From Streptomyces antnestii (GTDB lineage Bacteria; Actinomycetota; Actinomycetes; Streptomycetales; Streptomycetaceae), in NCBI RefSeq assembly GCF_004005495.1, contig NZ_RZYA01000009.1:186001-250000 (forward strand): a stretch of 64,000 nt of DNA, read 5' to 3'. The position numbers and the translations under genes are program-made. Each line of letters opens with the position of its first letter. Within the stretch, counting starts at the first letter, position 1. Of the stretch, positions 7,714 through 16,275 are shown in pieces. The notes beneath the pieces were generated by a model. It worked only from the letters and a program-made list of their open reading frames with translations. It was not told where the DNA came from and made no database searches.

Positions 7714-8625
7714 CTACTCCGGCGGCGTGGGGGTGTCGTGGCTGCGGTACATCGCCTGGATGTCGAGCTCCAGCTTCACCGTGGGGCCGACCACCGCGAT
7801 ACCTCGGGCCAGCATGCTGCGCCAGTCCAACGTGTAGTCCTCGCGGTGGAGTTCGGCCGTGGCGAGGGCCGCGCAGCGCAGCTCCTCCGCGTAACCGCCG
7901 TTGACCATGCCGAGATAGCCGGTGTCCAGGTCCACGGTGCGGCTGACACCGTGCATCGTGAGGGCGCCCTGGAGCGTCCACTTGGTACCGCCGCGGTAGA
8001 TGAAGCGGTCGGAGGAGAACTCGATGTACGGGTACCGCTCGACATCGAGGAAGTCCGCCGAACGCAGGTGGTTGTCCCGGGTGTTGTTGCCCGTCGTGAT
8101 GCTCGACGCGTCGATCCGCACCTCGACGCGCGAGTCCGCCATGTCCTGCGCGACCTGGATGCCGCCCTCGAAGCGGGTGAACCGGCCGTGGACATGGGCC
8201 ATGCCGACGTGCTTGGCGATGAACCGGATCGCGGTGTGCGGCGGGTCGAAGAGCCAGGTGCCGGGCTGCGGCAGCTCCGGGGGCCGCCCGACGTGCAGCT
8301 GCACGGAGGTCAGCGGAAGCGTCTCACCGGCGACGACGTCGACGGTCTGCTGGTGGGGCTGGAGGCCGTCGGCCGCGATCAGAACGCCGTACCGGCCGGG
8401 CGGGAGCGTGAGGAAGACGAGTCCGTACGGGTCACTCGTCAGCTTCGCGGCGACGCGGCCGCTGCCGCTCGCCGTCACGGTGACCTCGGCACCCGACATC
8501 GGCTGCCCCATCGGGTCGGCCACCTCGCAGTGAAAGGCGCCGGCACCGTGCGGAACGGGGTGCACCAGGCCCGCCCCACGCGGGTCACGTCCGGACCGCC
8601 TCCTCCTGAACAGCGCGAGGGGCAT
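7714..8625 (-). CDS. YceI-family protein with N-terminal carboxypeptidase-regulatory-like domain
   Basis: A 303-residue two-domain protein. Residues about 28-112 form a predicted beta-sandwich of the carboxypeptidase regulatory/CnaB type (VADPMGQPMSGAEVTVTASG ... LPPGRYGVLIAADG). Residues about 120-292 form a YceI lipocalin-like barrel (WLFDPPHTAIRFIAKHVGMAHVHGRF, TTGNNTRDNHLRSADFLDVERYP, LTMHGVSRTVDLD). YceI proteins bind polyisoprenoid lipids or amphiphiles. The start at 8625 has GGAAGGTGA upstream; the open frame further upstream lacks one. No export signal is evident, unlike E. coli YceI, so it may be cytosolic or surface-associated by other means. It converges on the NAD kinase-like gene. 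Confidence 0.85.
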   Translation of the reverse strand: MPLALFRRRRSGRDPRGAGLVHPVPHGAGAFHCEVADPMGQPMSGAEVTVTASGSGRVAAKLTSDPYGLVFLTLPPGRYGVLIAADGLQPHQQTVDVVAGETLPLTSVQLHVGRPPELPQPGTWLFDPPHTAIRFIAKHVGMAHVHGRFTRFEGGIQVAQDMADSRVEVRIDASSITTGNNTRDNHLRSADFLDVERYPYIEFSSDRFIYRGGTKWTLQGALTMHGVSRTVDLDTGYLGMVNGGYAEELRCAALATAELHREDYTLDWRSMLARGIAVVGPTVKLELDIQAMYRSHDTPTPPE

Positions 8626-8984
8626 GCAGATCACCTTCCGATTCGGCCGCCGTACCTCCGCAGCGGGCTCGCACATACGATCCCATGCCTATGATCTGCA
8701 CAGGTCAAGGACGTAAAGGGTTACCGCCGGAAACTACATGGCGAATACACGGGAATCCGGCATTCCCGCCACGCGAACACTCCAGGCTCCACACTCCCCT
8801 CACCTTTCGACCACCTGTCAGCCATGCGGATTTCCCGCGGATTTCCCCGAATTGCACTGCCGGACGAGCCGGGGCGGGCCAGGACGGGCCACGGGGGACA
8901 CAACACCGCTTCCGCGCCATATGTCTGCCGATTACGGGTCAACCGTTGACTGCCTCGATCTCGCTCTGACAGATTCTCGACGCC
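8626..8984. other. 359-bp intergenic region between divergent YceI and JmjC genes
   Basis: Lower GC than the flanks, as expected for a divergent promoter region. On the plus strand TTGACT (8946-8951) and CAGATT (8970-8975) could be a promoter that places +1 close to ATG 8985. No ribosome site precedes that ATG, so leaderless translation is possible. Small open frames inside have poor codon bias and no ribosome site and are not called. Confidence 0.4.
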
Positions 8985-10172
8985 ATGGATGCGACTGAGC
9001 CCGACCTCTCCGCCCGGTGGAAGCGGTTCACCGAAGCACACTGGGGCAGGGAGCCGGCGGCGGTTCCGTTCCCCCCGGGCCTGCGGCCGGAGCAGGTGTA
9101 CCGGGCCGTCGCCGCCGCGTGCGCGCCGCCCGGCGACACCACCCCCTCCGTCCGCTTCGCCACCCCACAGGGCCGATTACGCACCCCCGGCACTCTGCTT
9201 CCGGGCCCGGACGACCCGACACTCGACGCCTACCGGGGCCGCTTGAACCATCAACTCGACGGCCATAGCTGGCTGTTGAGTGTCCATCAGCCCCTGTGGC
9301 GCGACTTCGCACTCTGGGCGCGGGTACGTGACCTCGTCTCGGGACTGTGGCAGGCGGTGGGCCGGCCCGCCCTGCCGGTGACGGCCGAGCTCGCCGTCGG
9401 AGAACACTGCACCGGCCCCGACGCCCCCGCTCCACGCCCCGGCTCGTTCGTTCTCACCTGGGTCCTCGACGGCACGATGACGGTCAGACTCTGGCCCGAA
9501 CACACGGGCACCGAGTTCCAACTGGCCGCCGGATCAGGCGATTTGCTGTACTGGCCCGCCGGCTGCCGCCACCTCGACCACTATGCCGACCGCTGCACCA
9601 CCCTGCGGATCACCGTCCCCGCCCGCCGCCCCGCCGCCCTCACCCACGTACGGGAACTGATCGCGGACCGGATGCAGCAGGACCCCGCCTACGCGGGTAC
9701 CCCCGGCACCCTGCCGTTCCCTCCCCCGGCCGGGCCGGACGGCCAAATCGGCGCGGCGGAACCGGTCGCCGACACCGCGCGCCTGTTCGCCCGCACGGCC
9801 GCCGGCCCTGAACTGGCCCGGGAACTACGCACAGCGTGGGTGGCCCGCCGGTCGGCCGCGGGGCTCGAACCCGTGCCGCCGCCCCGCCCGGCCGTACCGC
9901 CGGCCCCCGGCACGCGGCTCCGGGCCTCCGCCGAGATCTTCCGGCTTCCCGACGGCCGTGGCCGCGCGGTGTGGGCCGCGAACGGGCACACGCTCGGCGT
10001 CGATGGGCCGGCTGCCGAACGCGTCAGGGCCCGGCTGCGATCCGGCGCGCCCTTCACCGTGCGCGACCTGGGCCGCAGCACAGGCATGCGCGACGACGTG
10101 CTGCTCCCGCTCCTGTCCCACCTCCACCGCATACGCGCCGTAGAGCCGGTGAACGGAGACGGGGCCGAATGA
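8985..10172 (+). CDS. JmjC/cupin-like protein 1 (YcfD/ROXA-like architecture)
   Basis: A 395-residue protein with the layout of ribosomal-oxygenase-type JmjC proteins. A beta-helix core (about residues 95-215) has the distal block GSGDLLYWPAGCRHLDHY. A helical middle follows, and a C-terminal winged-helix-like segment ends PFTVRDLGRSTGMRDDVLLPLLSHLHRIRAV (about 355-388). The canonical iron-binding HxD is not intact: the expected position reads GEHCTGPDAP, with the Asp displaced by insertion. It may therefore be an inactive binder or have a non-standard metal site. The start codon is probably leaderless. ATGA overlap with the next, paralogous gene implies translational coupling and a heteromeric complex. 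Confidence 0.72.
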   Translation: MDATEPDLSARWKRFTEAHWGREPAAVPFPPGLRPEQVYRAVAAACAPPGDTTPSVRFATPQGRLRTPGTLLPGPDDPTLDAYRGRLNHQLDGHSWLLSVHQPLWRDFALWARVRDLVSGLWQAVGRPALPVTAELAVGEHCTGPDAPAPRPGSFVLTWVLDGTMTVRLWPEHTGTEFQLAAGSGDLLYWPAGCRHLDHYADRCTTLRITVPARRPAALTHVRELIADRMQQDPAYAGTPGTLPFPPPAGPDGQIGAAEPVADTARLFARTAAGPELARELRTAWVARRSAAGLEPVPPPRPAVPPAPGTRLRASAEIFRLPDGRGRAVWAANGHTLGVDGPAAERVRARLRSGAPFTVRDLGRSTGMRDDVLLPLLSHLHRIRAVEPVNGDGAE

Positions 10173-11497
10173 GGGAGAACCCCCGCGCCCCCGAGCCCGA
10201 GCCCGAGACACCCGAGCCCGAGATACCGGCCCCCGCGCCGAGCGCACCCGAGGCCACCCCGCCGAACCCCCTCGACGAACTCGACCACTCCAACCGGCTC
10301 GACCGGCTCGACCAACTCCCCGGACTCGACTGGCAGGTCTTCGCCGACCGGTACTGGGACCGGCGGCCCGTGCTCTTCAAGGCGGTCGCGCCCGCCCCCT
10401 TCGACGCGCACGAGGTGTTCGAGACGGCCGTGGCCGCGGCCCACCGCGGCGGCCCGTTCGCCGTACCGTCCTACGCGGAGTTCGCCGTCGGCGGTGAACC
10501 CCAGGCCGAGCCCGCCGACTTCCTGCCGCAGCCGCGCGACGGCTCGTTCGCCGGCTACCACCAGCGGCTCGTACGGCAGCTGTCCGGTGAGCCGTACTCC
10601 CTGTCCCTGCGGGCCTTTCACGCGTTCCACCATCCCCTGTGGGCACGCGAACGCGACTTCTACGCCGCCCTGTGGGCACGGGTCGGGCAGCCCACGCCGA
10701 GCGCCTTCACCACGCTGGTCCACGGCACGTATGAGCAGCCGCTCACCGAGGCCCTGCCCGGGCAGCGCCTCGCGACGTTCCTGTTCACCCTGTCCGGGCG
10801 GCAGCGGATGCGGTTCGGCGCCGCCGGGCAGGACACGTCCTTCACGGTCGAGGCGGGACCCGGCGACCTGTTGTACTGGCCGTCGCACCACTCCCCCGTC
10901 GCCGAGCCCTACGCCGGATGGGCGTCGACGGGCGTGCGCGTGAGCGTCGTACGCGAGGGGCGGCGGGCGGACGCCGAGCTGTACGACCTGCTGCACGACG
11001 TGACGCCCGAGACGCTGCTCGCGCCGGACCCGGATCCCGCGGGGCCCTGCCCGCCGGGCGAGGAGAGCCTGCTCGTGCCCGATGCGGAGACCCGTGCCGT
11101 TCCGGGCGAGGCGCTGCCGCCTCCGCTGGCGCGGGCCCTCGCGCACTTCCGGACGGCCGGCGCGCACGGTCCCTTGGCGGAGCGCGTCGCCCGGCAGTCC
11201 CTGCGGCAGTGGACGGCCGGGGGGTTCCGGCCCGTGCCGCCGCCCGCGCCGCGTGGCCGGTTCGGTGACGACGACGTCGTGCGCGCCACGGAGCGCGTGC
11301 TGTGGACCGAGGCCGCCGGGCGCCGTCTGTTCTCGGCGTGCGGCCATGTCGCGGCCACGGAACTGCCGGCCGCTGACCTGGCCGCCGTGCTGCGGTTCCT
11401 GAACTCGGGGCGGCCGCTGGCCGTGCGTGAACTGGCGCCCCCGGCACGGGGGTTGCTGGCCGACCTCATGGCGTTCCGCGCGCTTGAACGCCTCTGA
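10169..11497 (+). CDS. JmjC/cupin-like protein 2, paralogue of the preceding gene
   Basis: A 442-residue protein whose ATG overlaps the upstream TGA by 4 bases. It opens with about 40 residues of Pro/Glu-rich low complexity (a PEPEPETPEPEIP type run). It then has LDWQVFADRYWDRRPVLFKAV, a typical entry motif of JmjC ribosomal oxygenase-like proteins, the core with GPGDLLYWPSHHSPV (about 230-244), and a C-terminal winged-helix-like region (about 395-440). As in its partner, the HxD metal motif is degenerate (VHGTYEQPL). The two proteins share PVPPP linkers and GDLLYWP blocks, so they arose by duplication. Peptidyl hydroxylation is the family role; activity here is uncertain. Confidence 0.75.
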   Translation: MRENPRAPEPEPETPEPEIPAPAPSAPEATPPNPLDELDHSNRLDRLDQLPGLDWQVFADRYWDRRPVLFKAVAPAPFDAHEVFETAVAAAHRGGPFAVPSYAEFAVGGEPQAEPADFLPQPRDGSFAGYHQRLVRQLSGEPYSLSLRAFHAFHHPLWARERDFYAALWARVGQPTPSAFTTLVHGTYEQPLTEALPGQRLATFLFTLSGRQRMRFGAAGQDTSFTVEAGPGDLLYWPSHHSPVAEPYAGWASTGVRVSVVREGRRADAELYDLLHDVTPETLLAPDPDPAGPCPPGEESLLVPDAETRAVPGEALPPPLARALAHFRTAGAHGPLAERVARQSLRQWTAGGFRPVPPPAPRGRFGDDDVVRATERVLWTEAAGRRLFSACGHVAATELPAADLAAVLRFLNSGRPLAVRELAPPARGLLADLMAFRALERL

Positions 11498-11510
11498 GGG
11501 CGGCCGCTCG

Positions 11511-12986
11511 TCACCGCCCGGGCGCCGGGATCGCCAGGTACTTGTACTCCAGGAACTCGTCGATGCCGACCCGGCCGCCCTCCCGTCCGATCCCGGACTG
11601 CTTGACGCCGCCGAAGGGGGCGGCCGGGTTGGACACGAGTCCGGTGTTGAGGCCGACCATGCCGGTCTCCAGGCGTTCCCCGACGCGCAGCGCCCGGTCG
11701 AGGTCGCGGGTGAAGAGGTAGCTGACGAGGCCCCATTCGGTGTCGTTGGCGGCGCGCACCACCTCGTCCTCCTCGTCGAAGGTGAAGAGCGCCGCGACGG
11801 GCCCGAAGATCTCCGTGCCGGTGAGGCCGGCGTCGCGCGGCACCCTGACGAGGACGGTCGGCGGGTAGAAGTAGCCTTCCCCGTCGGGGAGTTCGCCTCC
11901 GGTGAGGACCTTCGCGCCGCGTTCGACGGCGTCCCGCACGAGCCGGTCGACCTTGTCCCGTCCGGCCGCGTCGATGAGCGGGCCGACGTCCGTACCCGGC
12001 TCGGTGCCGGGGCCGACGGTGAGGGCGCTCATGCGGGCGGCGAGGCGGGTGGCGAACTCGTCGGCGACGGAACTGTGCACGAAGATGCGGTTGGCGGCCG
12101 TGCACGCCTCGCCCATGTTGCGCATCTTCGCCACCATGGCGCCCTCGACGGCCGTGTCGAGGTCCGCGTCCCCGAAGACGATGAGGGGCGCGTTCCCGCC
12201 GAGCTCCATCGAGGTGCGGACGACGGTGTCGGCGCACTGGGCGAGGAGGATCCGGCCGACCTGGGTGGAGCCGGTGAAGGACAGTTTGCGGATGAGCCCG
12301 CCGCGCAGCAGCGGTTCCACCAGAGCCGCCGCGTCCGTGGTGGTGACGACGTTCAGGACGCCGTCGGGCAGGCCCGCCTCGGTGAGGATCCCGGCCAGGG
12401 CCAACGTGCACAGGGGTGTCTGGGGCGCGGGTTTGAGGACCATGGTGCAGCCCGCGGCGACGGCGGGGCCGATCTTGCGGGTGCCCATGGCGAGCGGGAA
12501 GTTCCACGGCGTGATCAGCAGACAGGGTCCGACGGGCCTGCGCATGACCAGATGGCGGGCGCGCCCGTCGGGCGAGGGCGCGAACCCGCCCTCGATCCGC
12601 ACGGCCTCCTCGGAGAACCAGCGGAAGAACTCGGCGGCGTACGCGACCTCGCCGCGCGCCTCCGCGAGGGGCTTGCCCATCTCCAGGGTCATGAGGAGGG
12701 CGAGTTCGTCGGTGCGGGCGATGATGATCTCGTAGGCGCGGCGCAGGATCTCGCTGCGGGCGCGGGGCGCGGTGGCGGCCCAGGACTCCTGTGCGGCGGC
12801 GGCCGCTTCGGCGGCGCTCCGGCCGTCGTCGGGTCCGGCGTCGGCGACCTGGCAGAGGCTCCGGCCGGTGGCCGGGTCGTCGACGGTGAAGGTGCGGCCC
12901 CCGGTCGCGTCCTGGCGGCGGCCGCCGATGAGGAGCTGCTTGGCCACGTCCTCGACGACTCGGGGGGTGGGGTGGGTCGTTGTCAT
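11511..12986 (-). CDS. gabD: NAD(P)-dependent succinate-semialdehyde dehydrogenase
   Basis: A 491-residue aldehyde dehydrogenase oxidising succinic semialdehyde to succinate, the second step of GABA catabolism, in the cytosol. Visible motifs are ITPWNFPLAM (about 158-167), the Rossmann block FTGSTQVG (237-244), ELGGNAPLIVF with the general base E261, and the catalytic cysteine in GEACTAANR (C295). This cysteine context is typical of SSADH rather than betaine aldehyde dehydrogenase. It lies 21 bases downstream of gabT on the same strand, so the two form a GABA shunt operon. The ribosome site is weak (GGACGG region). Confidence 0.88.
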   Translation of the reverse strand: MTTTHPTPRVVEDVAKQLLIGGRRQDATGGRTFTVDDPATGRSLCQVADAGPDDGRSAAEAAAAAQESWAATAPRARSEILRRAYEIIIARTDELALLMTLEMGKPLAEARGEVAYAAEFFRWFSEEAVRIEGGFAPSPDGRARHLVMRRPVGPCLLITPWNFPLAMGTRKIGPAVAAGCTMVLKPAPQTPLCTLALAGILTEAGLPDGVLNVVTTTDAAALVEPLLRGGLIRKLSFTGSTQVGRILLAQCADTVVRTSMELGGNAPLIVFGDADLDTAVEGAMVAKMRNMGEACTAANRIFVHSSVADEFATRLAARMSALTVGPGTEPGTDVGPLIDAAGRDKVDRLVRDAVERGAKVLTGGELPDGEGYFYPPTVLVRVPRDAGLTGTEIFGPVAALFTFDEEDEVVRAANDTEWGLVSYLFTRDLDRALRVGERLETGMVGLNTGLVSNPAAPFGGVKQSGIGREGGRVGIDEFLEYKYLAIPAPGR

Positions 12987-13007
12987 GCGGGATCCGTCCG
13001 TCGGTGG

Positions 13008-14267
13008 TCAGCGGGTCGTGGTGGCGGTCTCCACGGCGGCGGCCCAGGCGCGCAGGCCGTCGTCGATCTGTCCCTCGTCGACGACGAGCGCGGGGATCAT
13101 GCGGACGACGTTGCCCCAGGGTCCGCAGAGCAGGAGCAGCAGCCCCTCGTCGGCGGCGGCCTGCTGGGCGCGTAGGGCGGTGGCCGCGTCGGGTTCGCCT
13201 TCGGGGGTGGTGAACTCGCTGGCGAGCATCAGGCCGAGTCCCCGTACGTCGCCGATGGCCTCGGTCTTCGCGGCGACGTCGTCGAGGCCTGAACGCAGCC
13301 GGGCGCCCATGGCGGCCGCGTTGGCGACGAGCCCTTCCTCCTCGACGACCTCCAGGGTGGCGACGGCGGCGGCGCACGCGACGGCGTTGCCACCGTAGGT
13401 GCCGCCCTGCGAGCCGGGCCGCGCCTTGTGCATCAGCGCCTCCGGGGCGGCGATCCCGGAGAGCGGGAAGCCGCTCGCGAGACCCTTCGCGGTGATGAGG
13501 ATGTCGGGGCGTACGCCGAAGTGGTCGTGGCCCCAGAAGCGGCCGGTGCGGCCGACGCCGGTCTGTACCTCGTCGAGGACGAGCAGGATGCCGTGACGGT
13601 CGGCGCGCTCCCTGAGGCCTTGCAGGAAGGCGGAGTTGGCGGGGACGTAGCCGCCTTCTCCGAGGACGGGTTCGACCAGGACGGCCGCGGTGTCGTCGGG
13701 GTCGGAGACGGTCTGGAGGAGGTGGTCGAACTCGCGCAGCGCGAACCTCGTCGCCGTCTCCTCGTCCCAGCCGTAGTGGTAGGCGTTCGGGAACGGGGTG
13801 ATGGCGACGCCCGCCATCAGGGGGCCGAAACCGGTGCGGATCTTGGTGCCGGACGTGGTGAGGGAGGCGGCGGCGACGGTGCGGCCGTGGAAGCCGCCGT
13901 GCGCGACGACGATGTTGGGCCGGCCCGTGGCCTGCCGGGCGAGCCGCATGGCCGCTTCGACGGCCTCGCTGCCGCAGTTGGCGAAGAAGAGGCTGTCGAG
14001 CCCTTCGGGCAGCACCTGCCCCAGTTTCTCGACGAGGCGTTGGAGGGGGCGGTGCAGGACGGTCGTGTACTGGCCGTGGATGAGGGTCGCGACCTGCTCC
14101 TGGGCGGCGGCGACCACGCGGGGATGGCAGTGGCCGGTGCTGGTGACGCCGATCCCGGCGGTGAAGTCCAGATAGCGGCGGCCGTCGGTGCCGTAGAGAT
14201 GGACGCCTTCCCCGCGTTCGGCGACGACGGGGGTGGCCTGGCGCAGATGCTCGGAGAGTCGAGTCAT
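13008..14267 (-). CDS. gabT: 4-aminobutyrate aminotransferase, PLP-dependent class III
   Basis: A 419-residue aminotransferase moving the amino group of GABA (or a related omega-amino acid) to 2-oxoglutarate. Class III signatures are present: FFANCGSEAVEAAMRLAR (about 94-111), LLVLDEVQTGVGRTG (228-242) and the PLP lysine in ITAKGLASG (K261). The frame continues far upstream, but ATG 14267 begins the recognisable protein (MTRLSEHLRQATPVV) and is preceded by GAGGGTGGAGG. It is the first gene of the gabT-gabD unit. Its promoter lies in the 151-bp region shared with the divergent NUDIX gene. Other omega-transaminases are possible, but the partner dehydrogenase supports GABA. Confidence 0.88.
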   Translation of the reverse strand: MTRLSEHLRQATPVVAERGEGVHLYGTDGRRYLDFTAGIGVTSTGHCHPRVVAAAQEQVATLIHGQYTTVLHRPLQRLVEKLGQVLPEGLDSLFFANCGSEAVEAAMRLARQATGRPNIVVAHGGFHGRTVAAASLTTSGTKIRTGFGPLMAGVAITPFPNAYHYGWDEETATRFALREFDHLLQTVSDPDDTAAVLVEPVLGEGGYVPANSAFLQGLRERADRHGILLVLDEVQTGVGRTGRFWGHDHFGVRPDILITAKGLASGFPLSGIAAPEALMHKARPGSQGGTYGGNAVACAAAVATLEVVEEEGLVANAAAMGARLRSGLDDVAAKTEAIGDVRGLGLMLASEFTTPEGEPDAATALRAQQAAADEGLLLLLCGPWGNVVRMIPALVVDEGQIDDGLRAWAAAVETATTTR

Positions 14268-14418
14268 GCCTCCACCCTCACCGCTGGGCCGAAACGACGT
14301 CAATGGGCCATCTGTGGTGATCCGCCCCGAAGCGGCCGGCCGGTCGGTCACCGTGCCGCGGGCGCGGGATGACGCAACCCGTGCGACGGCGGCGGCCGGG
14401 TCTGCCATGGTGTCCCGC

Positions 14419-14931
14419 ATGAGTGAACTGGTGGACCACGTGGACGAACAGGACCGCGTCCTCGGCACGGTGGACCGGAGCACGGCCGTTCGTGACGGCC
14501 GGCTGCACCGGGTGGCGACGGTGGTGTGCCGCGACCCGGCGGGGCGGATCCTGGTGCATCGCAGGCCGTCGCACGCTTCCCGGTTTCCCGGGCGGTACAA
14601 CTGGCTGATCGGCGGGGCGGTGGGGGCGGGCGAGTCGTACGAGGCCGCGGCGGCCCGCGAGCTCGCGGAGGAGCTCGGCGTCAGAGCCCCGGTCCGCTTC
14701 GTCTTCAAGTACCTGTGCCAGGGCGAGATCGGCCCGTACTGGCTGGCGGTGCACGAGGCCACCGTGGACGGGCCGGTCGCGCCGCTGCCCTCCGAGGTCT
14801 CCTGGCACGACTGGCTCACCGAGACCGGCCTGACCAACGCGATGCGCCAGTACCCGTTCGTGACGGACAGCCTGGAGGCGTACGCGCGGTACGCCGCGCT
14901 GCGCCGCGAGGACGGGCCCGGCGTCAACTGA
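14419..14931 (+). CDS. NUDIX hydrolase, IPP isomerase-like subgroup
   Basis: A 170-residue NUDIX protein hydrolysing a nucleoside diphosphate linked to another moiety. The NUDIX box is complete: GGAVGAGESYEAAAARELAEELGV (about residues 62-85), with REL-EE metal-binding glutamates. The opening DHVDEQDRVLGTVDRSTAVRDGRLHRVATVV resembles the YfcD/IDI-like branch, where the true isomerase Cys is absent. The start at 14419 is chosen by family N-terminus; another in-frame ATG lies at 14407 and neither has a clear ribosome site. Substrate unknown. Confidence 0.82.
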   Translation: MSELVDHVDEQDRVLGTVDRSTAVRDGRLHRVATVVCRDPAGRILVHRRPSHASRFPGRYNWLIGGAVGAGESYEAAAARELAEELGVRAPVRFVFKYLCQGEIGPYWLAVHEATVDGPVAPLPSEVSWHDWLTETGLTNAMRQYPFVTDSLEAYARYAALRREDGPGVN

Positions 14932-15132
14932 GTCGTTGTGGCGGCCGTGTGAGTGAGATGTGGCCATCCCCCTCGTTCGTGTGATGGGCACGTGCGGCAG
15001 GATGACCCGGCCGCGTCGGTACCGGCGCGGCGGCTCCACACACGGACAAGCAGGTTGGTAAGTGACGACTCATCACATATGGCCGCTCCCGGCGGTATCC
15101 GACGGCCTCGGTCGCTACGCGGGAGGGCGCCG

Positions 15133-16206
15133 GTGAACCGGGGTGTGACGCCGGACGATCTGGTCGTGGCCGGGATCGCGGTCGCCGCGGGGCTCGCGGC
15201 GGCGGTGCTCCTGCGCATGATGCTGCGCTGGCTCGCGGTGCGCGCCGACCGGACGCGCTGGGGCGGCGACGACGTCATCGTGGACGCGCTGCGCTCGCTG
15301 GTGCCGTGGGCGGCGGTCGCCGCCGGCGTGGCCGTGGCCGCTTCCGCGCTGCCGCTCACCACCCGGACCCGGCACAACGTCACCGTGTCGCTGACGGCGC
15401 TGCTGATCCTCGTGGCGTCCTTCACGGCGGCCCGGGTGGTGTCGGGGCTCGTCCGGTCGGTGGCGCAGTCCCGGTCCGCGGTCGCGGGCTCCGCCACCAT
15501 CTTCGTGAACATCACGCGGGTCGTGGTCCTCGCGGTGGGCTTCCTCGTGGTCCTGCAGACCCTGGGCATCTCCATCGCCCCGCTCCTGACCGCCCTCGGC
15601 GTGGGCGGACTCGCGGTCGCGCTCGCCCTCCAGGACACCCTCGCGAACCTGTTCGCGGGCGTGCACATCCTGGCCTCCAAGACCGTGCAGCCCGGCGACT
15701 ACATCCGGCTCAGCAGCGCGGAGGAGGGCTACGTCGTCGACATCAACTGGCGCAACACCGTGGTCCGTCAGCTCTCCAACAACCTCGTCATCATCCCGAA
15801 CGCCAAGCTCGCCTCCACGAACATGACCAACTTCAGCCGCCCGGAGCAGCAGATGACGCTCCTCGTGCAGGTGGGTGTGGGGTATGACAGCGATCTGGAG
15901 CACGTCGAGCGGGTCACGGCCGAGGTCGTCGGGAGCGTCATGACCGACATCACCGGCGCCCTCCCCGACCATGAACCGGCCATCCGCTTCCACACGTTCG
16001 GCGACTCCCGGATCAGCTTCACGGTGATCCTCGGCGTCGGCGAGTTCAGCGACCAGTACCGGATCAAGCACGAGTTCATCAAGCGCCTGCACGCCAGGTA
16101 CCGGGCGGAGGGCATCCGCATCCCGGCGCCGACGCGCACCGTCGCGCTCCAGCAGGGCGCGGTGACGATCCCGCACCAGCGCGAGGCCGCCCAGCCGATC
16201 GTGTGA
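15133..16206 (+). CDS. Small-conductance mechanosensitive channel (MscS family)
   Basis: A 357-residue inner-membrane channel that releases solutes on osmotic downshock. Four predicted membrane helices lie in residues 10-195. The last is the glycine/alanine-rich pore helix LLTALGVGGLAVALALQDTLANLFAG (about 152-177), the hallmark of MscS. It is followed by the beta domain (QPGDYIRL, GYVVDINWRNTVVR, LVIIPNAKLAS) and a C-terminal alpha/beta domain. Start GTG 15133 is preceded by GGGAGG at 15121-15126 with a 6-nt gap; the longer upstream frame has no such site. It is followed immediately by a strong terminator. Confidence 0.92.
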   Translation: MNRGVTPDDLVVAGIAVAAGLAAAVLLRMMLRWLAVRADRTRWGGDDVIVDALRSLVPWAAVAAGVAVAASALPLTTRTRHNVTVSLTALLILVASFTAARVVSGLVRSVAQSRSAVAGSATIFVNITRVVVLAVGFLVVLQTLGISIAPLLTALGVGGLAVALALQDTLANLFAGVHILASKTVQPGDYIRLSSAEEGYVVDINWRNTVVRQLSNNLVIIPNAKLASTNMTNFSRPEQQMTLLVQVGVGYDSDLEHVERVTAEVVGSVMTDITGALPDHEPAIRFHTFGDSRISFTVILGVGEFSDQYRIKHEFIKRLHARYRAEGIRIPAPTRTVALQQGAVTIPHQREAAQPIV

Positions 16207-16210
16207 CCGC

Positions 16211-16255
16211 CGCGAGGTGGCCGGTCCGTGAGCGCCACGGACCGGCCACCTCGCG
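16211..16255. terminator. Strong bidirectional terminator, 20-bp perfect stem
   Basis: Perfect inverted repeat 16211-16230 and 16236-16255 with a 5-nt loop, starting 4 bases after the mscS stop. It is followed by a pyrimidine-rich stretch on the plus strand and separates mscS from the converging sugar dehydrogenase gene. Confidence 0.92.
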
Positions 16256-16275
16256 TGCTTCCTCCCTTTACCGGG

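Noticed and set aside
8738..8998. 86-residue Cys-containing small ORF upstream of the JmjC pair, considered as a precursor peptide
   Set aside because: Codon third positions are not GC-biased, no ribosome site precedes it, and it overlaps the JmjC start by 14 bases without conserved leader features.
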